Shown piece after piece: positions 17,080 through 26,783 of a stretch of DNA of 64,000 nt (its first letter is position 1; each line of letters opens with the position of its first letter). A program made the position numbers and the translations under genes. The stretch comes from Spirochaetales bacterium (GTDB taxonomy: Bacteria > Spirochaetota > Spirochaetia > SZUA-6 > RPPD01). The notes under the pieces are model-generated. The model was not told where the DNA came from and made no database searches. It saw only the letters and a program-made list of their open reading frames with translations. The stretch spans positions 1-64,000 of the forward strand of contig JAFGSW010000036.1 of assembly GCA_016934415.1 (NCBI GenBank), given 5' to 3'.

Positions 17080-17084
17080 ATCGC

Positions 17085-17159
17085 GGTGAGTGTAGCTCAG
17101 GTGGTTAGAGCGCCAGTCTGTGGAACTGGATGTCGTGGGTTCAAGTCCCATCACTCACC
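17085..17159 (+). tRNA. tRNA-His (GTG)
   Basis: A full cloverleaf with anticodon GTG in the loop CTGTGGA. Acceptor GTGAGTG pairs with CACTCAC, and the extra G at position -1 (17085) faces C73, the identity element of tRNA-His. CCA is not encoded. Confidence 0.95.
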
Positions 17160-17174
17160 CTCTTTTAAATGCGC

Positions 17175-17248
<74 letters not shown>

Positions 17249-17294
17249 TTTGTTTGACACATTGTCTGGAAGCCATGGTATGGCTTTATATTGA

Positions 17295-17367
17295 GGGCCG
17301 TTAGCTCAGCTGGTAGAGCAGCAGACTCTTAATCTGCGGGTCGGAGGTTCGATCCCTCCACGGCTCA
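17295..17367 (+). tRNA. tRNA-Lys (CTT)
   Basis: Cloverleaf of 73 bases; acceptor GGGCCGT pairs with ACGGCTC, anticodon loop CTCTTAA gives CTT. CCA is not encoded. Confidence 0.95.
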
Positions 17368-17447
17368 AACAAAGCGCGGAAAGCGAGACGCCGGTCGACC
17401 GGCCGGGTTCATTATTGACCATCCCGGCGTTTTCCGCTATATTCCTT

Positions 17448-17529
17448 GCGAGAGTGGTGAAACTGGCAGACACGCCAGACTTAGGATCTGGTGCCGCAAG
17501 GCTTAAGGGTTCGAGTCCCTTCTCTCGCA
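17448..17529 (+). tRNA. tRNA-Leu (TAG)
   Basis: A class II tRNA of 82 bases with a long variable arm (TGCCGCAAGGC). Acceptor GCGAGAG pairs with CTCTCGC, anticodon TAG. CCA is not encoded. Confidence 0.95.
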
Positions 17530-17578
17530 TCGACCGGACGATCCCTCCTGTCTGCCATGCGATGCGAGCCTTATGAGC

Positions 17579-17650
17579 GCGGGAGTAGCTCAGTGGTAGA
17601 GCTTCACCTTGCCAAGGTGGATGTCGCGGGTTCAAGCCCCGTCTCCCGCT
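17579..17650 (+). tRNA. tRNA-Gly (GCC)
   Basis: Cloverleaf of 72 bases; acceptor GCGGGAG pairs with CTCCCGC, anticodon loop TTGCCAA gives GCC. A strong terminator follows nine bases later. Confidence 0.95.
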
Positions 17651-17658
17651 TCCATGTG

Positions 17659-17699
17659 AAGGCGATTCGGAAGAAACTCTGAATCGCCTTTTCTTTTTC
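17659..17699 (+). terminator. Intrinsic terminator of the tRNA operon
   Basis: AAGGCGATTC and GAATCGCCTT form a perfect 10-bp stem with a 12-base loop, followed by TTCTTTTTC. It separates the tRNA genes from tig. Confidence 0.85.
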
Positions 17700-17764
17700 G
17701 CGGACGCTCCGCCCGGATCGGGCGGCGGCGCATCCACATCGAACATGAAGGAGAAAATCCAACC

Positions 17765-19132
17765 GTGATCTCACAAAAAGAAGTCAGTCTCAAGGAAAAT
17801 GCGAGGGTGTTTCTCAAGATCACCGTGCCCCAAAACGAGGCGCAGCGCGAGTACGACGCGCTCGTCAAGGAATACTGCGGTAAAGTCGCGATGAAGGGGT
17901 TCCGCCGCGGCAAGGTTCCGGCCGACGTGCTTCTCCGCAAGTACGGGGAGGAGATCAAGGGCGAGGCCGCGATGAACATCATCCAGAAAGGGCTCGAGGA
18001 AGCCATCGGGACGATCGATGAAAAGCCGCTCAACCATTCCCGGCCGGAGGTGACGGAAAAGGTCGAGCTCGACCTGACCAAGGACTTCACCTTTGAGGTG
18101 TCCTACGACACGTTCCCCAAGGTGGAGCTCGGCGACTACAAGGGCGTGAAGGTCGAAAAACCGGCCGTCGAGGTGGGCGACGAGGACCTGCAGCGCGAGC
18201 TCGAAGCCGTCCGGGAGAAAAACTCGATCGTCAAGGAGAAGGAAGGCGGGATCGCGCGGGGCGACATCGTCACCGTCGACTACGTCGAGCTCGACGCCGA
18301 GGGGAACCCGGTGGGCGGCACGAAGCGCGACGGCTTCGTTCTCGAGGTGGGAAAACAGACGAGCGTCTACCGCTTCGACGACGACCTCGTCGGCCTCAAG
18401 GCGAACGAGTCCAGGACAATCACGAAGGAAGTGGAAGCCGAGTCGACAGGGGGCTCCACCGGATCCTCCGGAGAGCACGTCCACCGGGAGGCGAAGCTTC
18501 AAGTGACCGTGAAAGCCGTCAAGGAAAAGATCATGCCCGAGCTCAATGACGAGCTCGCCCAGGACGTGAGCGACAAGTACAAGACCCTCGACGACCTCAC
18601 AACCGACATCCGGAAAAAACTCACCGACACGGCCGACGAGCGGCTGCGCGACATCCTCGCCACCGCCATCGTGGAGAAAATCGTGGAGGTTTCCAAAATC
18701 CCGCTTCCGGAATCCATGGTCGAGGTCGAGCTCGAGCGGAACTGGAGCGACCTCGTCGAGCGGTTCAACAGGCGCGAGGACCTTGTGCTGCGGGCCCTCA
18801 GTGAAGAGGGCAAGACAAAAGAGGACCTCTTCAAGGATTGGCGGCCGGGGGCCGAGAAAAAGATCAAGGCCGAGCTTGTGATCGGCGCGGTGGAGGAGAA
18901 AGAGAACATTTCCGCCGGCGACGAGGACGTGGCGGCCGAGATAAAAAAATACGCCGAAGAGCGCGGGCTTGAATTCGACAAGGCCAAAGAGGCGTATGAG
19001 AAGATGAACCTGCTCGATTATCTCAAGCGGAGCATCGCCCGGCAGAAGACCATCGCCTTTCTCATAGGCAATGCGGACGTGAAGAAGGGCAAGAAACTCA
19101 AATTCCTGGACTTGCTCCAAGGCCGGTATTAG
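17765..19132 (+). CDS. tig: Trigger factor, ribosome-bound chaperone
   Basis: Trigger factor binds the ribosome exit tunnel and folds nascent chains. The 455-residue protein has the N-terminal ribosome-binding domain with the signature [12 protein letters not shown] (~residues 45-56; family GFRxGKxP), an FKBP-like PPIase domain ([12 protein letters not shown] to about residue 260) and the C-terminal helical chaperone domain. The PPIase domain contains a Gly/Ser-rich insertion ([15 protein letters not shown]). Translation starts at GTG 17765 after AAGGAG. It heads the widely conserved tig-clpP-clpX order. Confidence 0.93.
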   Translation: MISQKEVSLKENARVFLKITVPQNEAQREYDALVKEYCGKVAMKGFRRGKVPADVLLRKYGEEIKGEAAMNIIQKGLEEAIGTIDEKPLNHSRPEVTEKVELDLTKDFTFEVSYDTFPKVELGDYKGVKVEKPAVEVGDEDLQRELEAVREKNSIVKEKEGGIARGDIVTVDYVELDAEGNPVGGTKRDGFVLEVGKQTSVYRFDDDLVGLKANESRTITKEVEAESTGGSTGSSGEHVHREAKLQVTVKAVKEKIMPELNDELAQDVSDKYKTLDDLTTDIRKKLTDTADERLRDILATAIVEKIVEVSKIPLPESMVEVELERNWSDLVERFNRREDLVLRALSEEGKTKEDLFKDWRPGAEKKIKAELVIGAVEEKENISAGDEDVAAEIKKYAEERGLEFDKAKEAYEKMNLLDYLKRSIARQKTIAFLIGNADVKKGKKLKFLDLLQGRY

Positions 19133-19319
19133 ATTACATTACATACAGATAAAAACGGCCTACAACATTGGAAAAGCGCGATTCTTCGTCATGGCGCCGA
19201 CGGACGGCTCACGCAGGACAAGGCATACTACCGATGCATTGTCCTGCGAGAACGATCTCACGGGTGACGGGATTTGCGCGTTTCGAGGAATTCGGCAAAA
19301 AGGTCGCCGAGAGGGTATT

Positions 19320-19931
19320 ATGGAAAAGGCATCGACGATATACATCCCCAACGTCATCGAGCGCACCGGCTCGTCCGAGATCCGCTGGGACATCTATTCG
19401 CGGCTCCTCAAGGACCGCATCATCTTCCTCGACAACGACATCGTCGACGTCACCGCCGACCTGATCGTGGCCCAGCTCCTCTTCCTTGAGTCGCAGGACA
19501 CCGAGAAGGACATTCATCTCTACATCAACTCGCCGGGCGGAGCGGTCACTTCGGGCCTCGCCATCTACGACACCATCCAGTACATCAAAGCCCCGGTCCA
19601 GACGATCTGCATCGGCCAGGCCTCCTCCATGGCCGCCCTCATTCTCGCCGCCGGGCGCGACGGCAAGCGGTTCGCCCTGCCGTCCTCCCGCATCCTCATC
19701 CACCAGCCCTGGGGCGGCGTCTACGGCCAGGCTCGGGACATCGGCATTCAGGCGCGGGAGCTCGTGCGCCTGAAGAAAATCATCATCGAATATTTCGCAA
19801 AACATACGAAGAAAGATGTCGATACTATAGCCAAAGACCTGGAACGGGATTATTACATGTCGGCCCAGGAAGCCTGCGCTTACGGCATCATCGATAAAGT
19901 CTTCGTAAGGGAGAGCAAAGCGAATGGCTAA
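19320..19931 (+). CDS. clpP: ATP-dependent Clp protease proteolytic subunit
   Basis: ClpP forms the tetradecameric serine protease chamber. The 203-residue protein shows [20 protein letters not shown], the catalytic serine in [12 protein letters not shown], the histidine in [11 protein letters not shown] and the aspartate in [13 protein letters not shown] chose the ATG at 19320 (GAGAGGGT upstream); the longer frame from 19191 has no family features. It overlaps clpX by eight bases. Confidence 0.95.
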   Translation: MEKASTIYIPNVIERTGSSEIRWDIYSRLLKDRIIFLDNDIVDVTADLIVAQLLFLESQDTEKDIHLYINSPGGAVTSGLAIYDTIQYIKAPVQTICIGQASSMAALILAAGRDGKRFALPSSRILIHQPWGGVYGQARDIGIQARELVRLKKIIIEYFAKHTKKDVDTIAKDLERDYYMSAQEACAYGIIDKVFVRESKANG

Positions 19932-21204
19932 ATTCACCAAGCGACCCAACGGCCTGAAGATCTGCTCGTTCTGCGGCAAGTCGTCCGACATGGCGCGCCG
20001 CCTCATCGCCGGGCCGGGCGTGTACATCTGCGACGACTGCGTGCTCGTCTGCAAGAAAATCCTCGACGAGGAAGACGAGATCCTCGCCGGCGAATTTTCC
20101 GAGGAGATCCCCACCCCGCAGGAAATCAAGACCTACCTCGACCAGTACGTTATCGGTCAGGAATACGCCAAGAAGACCCTGTCCGTGGCCGTCTACAACC
20201 ACTACAAGCGCATCTCCAAGGCCAACCTCGTGGATAAAAGCGTGGACATGGAAAAAGCGAACGTCCTCCTCATCGGCCCCACCGGCACGGGCAAGACCCT
20301 CCTCGCCCGCACCCTCGCCAAACGCCTCAAGGTGCCCTTCGCCATCGCCGACGCCACCACCCTCACAGAGGCCGGGTACGTGGGTGAAGACGTGGAGAAC
20401 ATCCTCTTAAAGCTCATCCAGAACGCGGGCAACAACATCGCGGCCGCGGAAAAAGGCATCGTCTATATTGACGAGATCGACAAGATCGCGCGCAAGGGGG
20501 AAAATCCCTCCATCACCCGCGACGTCTCGGGCGAGGGCGTCCAGCAGGCGCTCTTGAAGATCATCGAGGGCACGGTCGCCTCCGTGCCGCCGCAGGGCGG
20601 ACGAAAGCATCCCAACCAGGAAATGCTCAGGATCAACACCGAGAACATCCTCTTCATCTGCGGCGGCGCGTTCGTCGGCCTCGACAAGATCGTCGAGTCG
20701 CGCGTCTCAAAGCAGCCCATCGGCTTCGGCGCCGACATCGTTCCGCCCGCGGAAAAGGACCTCGAGAAGCTGTTCGCAGACCTCCATCCGGACGACCTCA
20801 TCAAGTTCGGGCTCATCCCGGAATTCGTCGGCCGCCTTCCCATCGTCGTCACCTTGAACGAGCTCGGCGTCGAGCTTCTGAAGCGCATCATTACCGAGCC
20901 CCGCAACTCGGTCTCCAAGCAGTTTCAAGCCTCCCTCAACCTCGACAACACCCGGCTCGTCTTCGAGGACGCGGCCATCGACGCCATCGCCCGCAAGGCG
21001 ATCGAGCGCAAGAGCGGCGCCCGGGGCCTGCGGGCCATCCTCGAGAAGATCATGACGGACGCGATGTACGAAGCGCCCAACGTCAAGGGCAAGAAGAAGA
21101 TCGTCATCACCGAGGATGTGATCATCAACGGCAAGGCGCCGGAAATCGTCCTCGAGGACAAGTCCGAAAAGAGCGAGAAGGGCGAAAAGAAAAAGACCGC
21201 ATGA
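19924..21204 (+). CDS. clpX: Clp protease ATP-binding subunit ClpX
   Basis: ClpX is the AAA+ unfoldase that feeds ClpP. The 426-residue protein has the N-terminal C4 zinc domain ([10 protein letters not shown] and CDDCVLVC), Walker [12 protein letters not shown], Walker [11 protein letters not shown], the pore loop GYVGEDVE, and the C-terminal sensor region ([16 protein letters not shown]). Its tail is Lys/Glu-rich. It overlaps clpP. Confidence 0.96.
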   Translation: MAKFTKRPNGLKICSFCGKSSDMARRLIAGPGVYICDDCVLVCKKILDEEDEILAGEFSEEIPTPQEIKTYLDQYVIGQEYAKKTLSVAVYNHYKRISKANLVDKSVDMEKANVLLIGPTGTGKTLLARTLAKRLKVPFAIADATTLTEAGYVGEDVENILLKLIQNAGNNIAAAEKGIVYIDEIDKIARKGENPSITRDVSGEGVQQALLKIIEGTVASVPPQGGRKHPNQEMLRINTENILFICGGAFVGLDKIVESRVSKQPIGFGADIVPPAEKDLEKLFADLHPDDLIKFGLIPEFVGRLPIVVTLNELGVELLKRIITEPRNSVSKQFQASLNLDNTRLVFEDAAIDAIARKAIERKSGARGLRAILEKIMTDAMYEAPNVKGKKKIVITEDVIINGKAPEIVLEDKSEKSEKGEKKKTA

Positions 21205-21605
21205 CCGGCGGCCGATGTCACCATGAAAGGATGTCGCACGACCGGATCAGCGCGGAAATGTCAGTTCGAGCCTGTCGAGAACTGAGCGAAAATTGATTTT
21301 CTTGACGCTTCTTTGGTCATGCACCCCTCGATCGGCCTGCGGCAACACACAATAAATGATCGCTTAAATAATAACACGCGTAAGTGCTGCCGAAGGCTTG
21401 CTTCCTTCGCCCGAAGATTTACAATCACTCAAAGACGAAAGTTCGGCAGTCGGAAGGCGATCGAGATTTCCAGCGATTCACGGCGTCTTCTGTCGTATAC
21501 GGTCGACTCTCCCCCGCGGATGAACGTGTTTTAGCCGTCGGGCCGCTCTGACGGCGAAGCGAGATACAACGCCTTCACACTTTTCTCCCGGCGCCATTTT
21601 CTGGT
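21205..21605. other. Intergenic region with a hairpin after clpX
   Basis: A hairpin TCAGTTC-N11-GAACTGA (21261-21285) lies 57 bases after clpX and may end its transcript; its loop (GAGCCTGTCGA) resembles a motif common in dispersed intergenic repeats. No convincing gene: a 73-residue frame at 21313-21534 lacks a ribosome binding site and family features. Confidence 0.45.
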
Positions 21606-21635
21606 ATGCTGGACGTGAACCGGGAGAAGCGATCA

Positions 21636-22421
21636 ATGCAACAATTAAAAAGAGGATCGACGCCGTCGACGGATCTGAAAACCGCGAACGAACATCGGCC
21701 TTCCCTCATCGGCACGCGGAACGAAAGCACCATCCACGCGCAGCTCAAGGAGATGTACCGCTGCCCGGGGGCGCGGACCGAGGCGCCGCACGGGACGTAC
21801 CTAGTGGACGTCGACCGGGGCGACGGCGAGCTCGTCGAGATCCAGACGCGGCATTTCGGCACAATAAAGAACAAACTCCTTTTTCTGCTCGCCTCTCACC
21901 GCGTGCGGCTCGTGTATCCGCTTCTGACGGAGAAGGTTTTCGTCTTCATCGACCCGGAAACCGGCCGTGAGAAGCGGCGCCGGAAATCATCCCGCGGGAA
22001 AACGCTTTTCGACCTGACGGACGAGCTCGTCGGCATCGCCCCGCTTCTCTCCCACCCGCGCCTACTCCTCGAAGTGCTTTTTACGAGCGAGGAAGAGGTC
22101 CGCTGCCGTGACGGCAAGGGAAGCTGGAGGCGGAAAGGGATGAGCATCGTCGACCGGAAGCTCATTGCTGTGACCGGCTCCTTGAGGCTGCAGACGGCCG
22201 CCGATTACCTCAAGGTTTTTCTCCCGGACGGCGCGCCGAGGGAGTTCACCAACCGGAGCCTGGCGGAGTATTTGGATGCGCCGTACCGCAAGGCGCAGCA
22301 GCTGACGTATTGCTTGAGGGCCATCGGTGTTGTCGAAACCGCGGGGAAAAAAGGACGGGAAATCGTTTACCGGCTGAATCGGAAGACAGATCCCGGCGAG
22401 CGCAAGGAATCGACTCCTTAA
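21636..22421 (+). CDS. Conserved protein, possible nuclease-like fold plus winged helix
   Basis: The ~261-residue product carries a segment I recognise from uncharacterised bacterial proteins: GTRNESTIHAQLKEMY, then GTYLVDVDRGDGELVEIQTR and HFGTIKNKLLFLLASHRVRL. The D-x(n)-ExQ arrangement is reminiscent of PD-(D/E)XK nucleases. A basic linker (EKRRRKSSRGK) and a C-terminal winged-helix-like part (TNRSLAEYLDAPYRKAQQLT, LRAIGVVETAGKKG) follow. GGGAG sits nine bases before the ATG at 21636, so I prefer it over the ATG at 21606. Activity is unknown. Confidence 0.55.
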   Translation: MQQLKRGSTPSTDLKTANEHRPSLIGTRNESTIHAQLKEMYRCPGARTEAPHGTYLVDVDRGDGELVEIQTRHFGTIKNKLLFLLASHRVRLVYPLLTEKVFVFIDPETGREKRRRKSSRGKTLFDLTDELVGIAPLLSHPRLLLEVLFTSEEEVRCRDGKGSWRRKGMSIVDRKLIAVTGSLRLQTAADYLKVFLPDGAPREFTNRSLAEYLDAPYRKAQQLTYCLRAIGVVETAGKKGREIVYRLNRKTDPGERKESTP

Positions 22422-22448
22422 CTATTTGTAAACTGCCAATCCCAGTTC

Positions 22449-23981
22449 TCAATACTTCAGCAGCAGCTTAAGCATCTTCCGATCGAGTTTGTGCCCCTCG
22501 AAATTCTCGTAGGCCACGTCCGCCCGGTTGGAATCGAGGATCCCGAAATCGCCGCGGAAATTCCAGAGCGCCCAGCCCCAGCCGTGCTCCTTCGCGACGA
22601 TGAGGATATCTTCAAGGAAGGCGAGCGCCGTCTCATGGGGCGTCCGGCTGTACACGCCGCACTCGCCGATCATGACCGATCCGCCGCGTTTTTGAAGTTT
22701 GATCCAGGGCGCGAATTGGACTTCTTCCAACCAACGGCGGTCGTAGGCGCCGCCGCCGTCCCGCAACACCCGGCCCGTCTCATCCAGCCGCACCATTTCC
22801 TGTTTCCGGCCCCAGGCCGTATCGGCGGCGGAGAGAACGACGGCGCGCCTCACCTTCGCGCCGTATGGTTCGATCCGGATTTCGGAGAGCGTCAGCCAAT
22901 CGCCCTCGGTGTTTTCGATAGAGACCTCCGAGGTCCCGGCGGGAACGACGGCCGAATACGTCTTGTCATAGACGTTCTGATAAATGTTCCATTGTTTTTG
23001 GAACACCGATTGTTTCCACTCGCCCTGCCCCGGTCCCGGCTTGAACGTCTTCTCGAACGCGATCCGTCCGTCGGTTTTTACCACGAGCCGGGAAAGGGCG
23101 GAGACCTGGTGCACGGTGACGGAGAGACGGATCTCCCGCTCGGCCCTGAATCGAAGAACGAGCGGACTGTGGAACTCGCTTTTTTGAGGGCCGTATAAAA
23201 AGGCGGGAATCGGTTTCGGCATCGGCCAGGACGGCGCGGGCCAGCTGTCGGATCCTTGGATCCATCCGGCCCTATAATGGGTGACTTCCATGGGCGAGTA
23301 GCCACGGGCGGCCTGGATGATCCAACCCCCGGAGAGTCCGGTCACCGGCGCCTGTCCCCAGCGAACTCCGTCCGCCAGAATCAGGCGATACGGGTCGACC
23401 GACCGGACGGCCTCAATCGCCTTCATCATGACTTCAGCGTAAACCGCCGGTTCCACCTCCCCCGGCTCGTTCACCAGATTGAAGCTCAAGTCGCGGCTGG
23501 ATACCCCGCGGTAGCGTTCAGCGAAGATTCCCCACAGACGGGCGAACCGTTCCTGCGTGCCGGAGTCCGCCCAGAGGCTCGTTTTCTCCGGCGGCGGATT
23601 GACGCAATAACCGGGCGCCCGGTGAAAATTGAGGCAGACGTGGATATGATATTTCAGGCCGAAGCGGACCGCCTCGTCGATCTCCTTCATCGTCCGTTCG
23701 TCGAGCGTCTGGGAATCGCCTGAGCGGTAAAAACACCGGTAGTCGAGAGGCAGACGCACGAAATTGAATCCCAACCGTGAGATGAGTCTGAAGTCCTCCT
23801 CCCGGTACGGGCGGTTGGAATCGGCCGTGAATTTTTCAAGTAAATTAAAGCCGCGGAAGCGGGGAAGACTTCGGATATCGACCGCCGGAGCCTGGTCGTG
23901 ACCCCATCCCTGACCATGTACGAAAACGGCAGGTGTTAACAGTGCTAAAAAGGCGAAAATCCGGGGGAAAAAACGTCGCAT
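22449..23981 (-). CDS. Secreted GH5-type cellulase-family glycoside hydrolase
   Basis: The ~510-residue protein has a signal peptide (RRFFPRIFAFLALLTPAVFV, cleavage near HGQG) and a GH5 TIM barrel: RGFNLLEKF, LGFNFVRLPLDY, the acid/base Glu in NLVNEPGE, and the nucleophile Glu in MIGECGVYSRTP, then GWALWNFRGDFGILD. Between strands lies a ~130-residue insertion (LVLRFRAEREIRLSVTVHQV to VSIENTEGDWLTLSEIRIEP), which looks like a beta-sandwich carbohydrate-binding module. Substrate is probably a beta-1,4-glucan or mannan. The start at 23981 begins the signal peptide directly; an ATG at 24017 is also possible. Confidence 0.83.
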   Translation of the reverse strand: MRRFFPRIFAFLALLTPAVFVHGQGWGHDQAPAVDIRSLPRFRGFNLLEKFTADSNRPYREEDFRLISRLGFNFVRLPLDYRCFYRSGDSQTLDERTMKEIDEAVRFGLKYHIHVCLNFHRAPGYCVNPPPEKTSLWADSGTQERFARLWGIFAERYRGVSSRDLSFNLVNEPGEVEPAVYAEVMMKAIEAVRSVDPYRLILADGVRWGQAPVTGLSGGWIIQAARGYSPMEVTHYRAGWIQGSDSWPAPSWPMPKPIPAFLYGPQKSEFHSPLVLRFRAEREIRLSVTVHQVSALSRLVVKTDGRIAFEKTFKPGPGQGEWKQSVFQKQWNIYQNVYDKTYSAVVPAGTSEVSIENTEGDWLTLSEIRIEPYGAKVRRAVVLSAADTAWGRKQEMVRLDETGRVLRDGGGAYDRRWLEEVQFAPWIKLQKRGGSVMIGECGVYSRTPHETALAFLEDILIVAKEHGWGWALWNFRGDFGILDSNRADVAYENFEGHKLDRKMLKLLLKY

Positions 23982-24110
23982 ATAGATAGAATACCACTTT
24001 TTACTCATTACAGCCATTAACTACGCCGACTGTCTAGATAGAGCGCGGAATGAACGGATGTGAGCGCTTGGCTATAGTATTGAAATCAAGGCGGATTTGC
24101 CCTTATACTC

Positions 24111-24247
24111 TGATGTATACCCGCAAGGCTATGCTTTGTCGGGTATTTCCGGTTTTAAATCTTTGTCATATCGAAACGTAGTAAAGTCTCGGTACGGCAA
24201 ATCTAAACCGATTGCGTATACCGGGGGGAAGGCCCCCGTTTATTTTG
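24111..24247 (+). promoter_or_regulatory. Structured leader with terminator hairpin before diguanylate cyclase
   Basis: Three stems can be drawn. ATACCCG (24117-24123) pairs with CGGGTAT (24140-24146), enclosing CAA/TTG. CGGTTT (24150-24155) pairs with AAACCG (24205-24210). CGGGGG (24222-24227) pairs with CCCCCG (24233-24238) and is followed by TTTATTTT, a terminator-like end 20 bases before the ATG. This resembles an attenuated leader or riboswitch. I could not match it to the GEMM c-di-GMP class or another known class by eye. Confidence 0.4.
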
Positions 24248-24266
24248 CGGGCGGCGGGTAAGGCGA

Positions 24267-25403
24267 ATGAAGAAAAGCCTGTTTATCATCAATGATAAAC
24301 TCGAAAGTTACGACCCTCTCTTTGAAAAAATCAAGGCAGAGGCGCCGTTTGAGACTGAAATCATGCCCTACCGGCGGTTCTTAAGCGAAGAGCTTAAGGA
24401 GCGGTTCGCGAAGCTCGACCCGAACGACATTTTCTTCGCCTTCGAAGCCGGCCTCTTCGGGTTCGAGCACCGGGAGATCAGCGAATACCTGCGCACCATT
24501 TATAACCGGCTTTTCACCAACATTCTCCTCCTCATCACCGCGCCCGAGCTCGTGAAGGACGACGACGTCATCCTCGGCAAGAAACACTGCTTTTACGTCC
24601 ACGGTTCGGACCCCGCCGCCGAGCACGTCAACAACTTCATCCTTTACGTCATCAAGCTCTTCAACGAATGCGTCCTTTCGAACCGCCTCCTCGACTACAT
24701 CACGCATTCGTTCAACCACATCGTGAATTCGGAGCTCCTCCTCAAGAAGAAGGAGGAGATCGAGCTTTTAAACCGGGAGCTCGAGCTCAAGAACAAAACC
24801 GACAGCCTCACCAATCTCTACAACCGCCAGGCGATGTTCGAATTCCTCGACCGCGAGTCAAAGCGCACCATGCGCGACCTGTGGCGCATCTCGAGCTTCC
24901 TCAAGGGCGAGGCGAACGCCCAGCTCCTCACCTACGACCCCAGGTTCGGTCACGAGCCCGTCGGCGATCTTCTCGACCACGTGGGCGTCTTTACGGTCAT
25001 GATGATCGACGTCGATCATTTCAAGCGGGTCAACGACACCTACGGCCACCTCATGGGCGACGAAGTGTTGAAGACGATCGGCGCGCTTCTGCAAGACAAG
25101 ACCATTTTCCGCGAATCCGACATCCTGGGCCGGTTCGGCGGCGAGGAGTTCATCGGCATTTTCCCGTCGACCAATGTCAACAATGCGCTGGGCCCCGCCA
25201 TGCGCTTCGTAAAATGCCTTAAGGAAAAAAACTTCCAGACCAAGGGCCTGGAGCCGTTCAAGGTAAGCGTCTCCATCGGCATTTCCGAGTACCACGCCAC
25301 CGACGCCAGCAAGGAAGAGGTCATTCACCGCGCCGACAAGGCGCTGTATTGGGCCAAGGAACACGGCCGGGACCAGATCGCCGTGTACGAAAAGCTTTAC
25401 TGA
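24267..25403 (+). CDS. Diguanylate cyclase (GGDEF protein)
   Basis: The 378-residue protein ends in a GGDEF domain (from ~residue 185: DSLTNLYNRQAMFEFL) with active-site GGEEF in ILGRFGGEEFIGIFP and an inhibitory I-site RESD five residues upstream. It should make c-di-GMP from two GTP and be product-inhibited. Between the first helix and the DVDHFKRVNDTYGH strand there is an insertion of roughly 40 residues. The N-terminal ~140 residues look like a divergent receiver or PAS-like sensor with no clear phosphoacceptor, then a coiled coil (LLLKKKEEIELLNRELELKN). No membrane segment. A structured leader precedes it. Confidence 0.88.
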   Translation: MKKSLFIINDKLESYDPLFEKIKAEAPFETEIMPYRRFLSEELKERFAKLDPNDIFFAFEAGLFGFEHREISEYLRTIYNRLFTNILLLITAPELVKDDDVILGKKHCFYVHGSDPAAEHVNNFILYVIKLFNECVLSNRLLDYITHSFNHIVNSELLLKKKEEIELLNRELELKNKTDSLTNLYNRQAMFEFLDRESKRTMRDLWRISSFLKGEANAQLLTYDPRFGHEPVGDLLDHVGVFTVMMIDVDHFKRVNDTYGHLMGDEVLKTIGALLQDKTIFRESDILGRFGGEEFIGIFPSTNVNNALGPAMRFVKCLKEKNFQTKGLEPFKVSVSIGISEYHATDASKEEVIHRADKALYWAKEHGRDQIAVYEKLY

Positions 25404-25526
25404 GCGTTTTGCCGTCCCGTCGAAGGGAGACGGAAAAGCGGCTTTTTTTACGAAGACGGCCATCCCGGTGACCGGCGGCTGCGGCGGTGGTTGAGCGCGC
25501 AACCGGCCCGCCCGGAAAGGGGTCAT

Positions 25527-26783
25527 ATGACGAACGATTCCATTCGCAATCGACAGGCAACGCTCCGGATCGCCGATATTCGCGCGGCGGTCGGGATTGT
25601 TTTTTTGGCGGTACTCGCGGTCTGCGCACCGCTCTCGTGCTCCGACATGACGGCCCCCCCCGGACAAGGGCCGGTCGGAGACGTCAAGGTATCGGAGAGC
25701 GTCGGCAACTGCAACTATCCGGCAATCGTATGGACGGGGCAGGAGTACGGCATCGCCTGGGAGGATCCGCGAGACGGCAATGTAGAGATATATTTCGCGC
25801 GCCTTGACGCGGTGGGGACGAAACTGGGGAGTGAAACCAGGGTGAGCACGGGCACGGGCGATTCCACGGGCGTTTCAATCGCCTGGTCCGGGACGGAGTA
25901 CGGGCTTACCTGGACCGACCGGCGCCACGGGGGGTATGAGATTTACTTCGCCCGCCTGAGCGCGTCCGGCGAACTGCAAGGCGCGGAACTCCGCGTCACG
26001 AATAACGCAACCTATTCGACGTCCTCATGCATTGCCTGGACTGGAACGGAATACGGCCTCGTCTGGAACGAAGCCGAAACCGACGGTACTCCGGATACGA
26101 ACATATATTTCACAAGGATCGATGCCCTTGGAGTGAAACAGGGCAATGACATCGCCATCGTCGCGGCAGCCGATTCTTCCTGTATAAACACAGGGGCGTT
26201 CGTCTGGACGGGAACCCAATACGGGATGGCCTGGTACGATTACCGCAATGGTTCAAGCAATTGTGAGATCTACTTCGCGCGCTACGATGCGTCGGGAACC
26301 AGACAGGGCGCGGAAACCCGCCTTACCAATGCCGCCGGGTATTCATGGGGGACGAATCTCGTCTGGAACGGATCCGTATACGCCGTCACCTGGTCGGATG
26401 TCCGGACGGGCTCATGGGAACTCTACGGCGCGCTCGTGAGCGACGCAAGCGTAAAAATCAGCGGAGACAACCAGCTGACGAACCGAGCGCAGGGCGGCAC
26501 CAATTTTTCTTATGAAAGCGGTTTCGCCTGGAACGGCACCGGCTATGGGCTTGTGTGGTATAATCCCAATTCATGTCTCTGGTTTTTTAATATTGACGCG
26601 GCGGGGATAAAGCAAGCGCCCGACCTCCCGGTCGGCGATCCGTATGCGATCATCGGATATCCCCGGGAACCCGTCATGCTCTGGAACGGCTCGGAATACG
26701 CCCTCGCTTGGACGGACAACCGCAACGGCTCTTTTCAAGAGATATATTTCGCCCGTCTTTCCCCCGACTGCGTCAAGCGATAG
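25527..26783 (+). CDS. Lipoprotein with seven-bladed beta-propeller repeats
   Basis: The ~418-residue protein has an N-terminal hydrophobic segment (VGIVFLAVLAVCAPLSC) ending in a lipobox-like PLSC, so it is probably a lipoprotein. The rest is about seven repeats of ~50 residues with the core W-x-G-x-E-Y-G-x-x-W-x-D, then EIYFARLDA-x-G and a strand like ETRVS. This is the pattern of a beta-propeller, probably for carbohydrate or protein binding at the cell surface. AAAGGGG precedes the ATG at 25527; an in-frame TTG at 25491 is rejected. Substrate unknown. Confidence 0.78.
   Translation: MTNDSIRNRQATLRIADIRAAVGIVFLAVLAVCAPLSCSDMTAPPGQGPVGDVKVSESVGNCNYPAIVWTGQEYGIAWEDPRDGNVEIYFARLDAVGTKLGSETRVSTGTGDSTGVSIAWSGTEYGLTWTDRRHGGYEIYFARLSASGELQGAELRVTNNATYSTSSCIAWTGTEYGLVWNEAETDGTPDTNIYFTRIDALGVKQGNDIAIVAAADSSCINTGAFVWTGTQYGMAWYDYRNGSSNCEIYFARYDASGTRQGAETRLTNAAGYSWGTNLVWNGSVYAVTWSDVRTGSWELYGALVSDASVKISGDNQLTNRAQGGTNFSYESGFAWNGTGYGLVWYNPNSCLWFFNIDAAGIKQAPDLPVGDPYAIIGYPREPVMLWNGSEYALAWTDNRNGSFQEIYFARLSPDCVKR

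Noticed and set aside
17771..19120. 449-residue minus-strand frame opposite tig
   Set aside because: Shadow of trigger factor; composition is Leu/Val/Gly/His-biased without domains.
24111..24247. c-di-GMP (GEMM) riboswitch upstream of the diguanylate cyclase
   Set aside because: The conserved GEMM core segments could not be located by eye; kept only as an unclassified structured leader.
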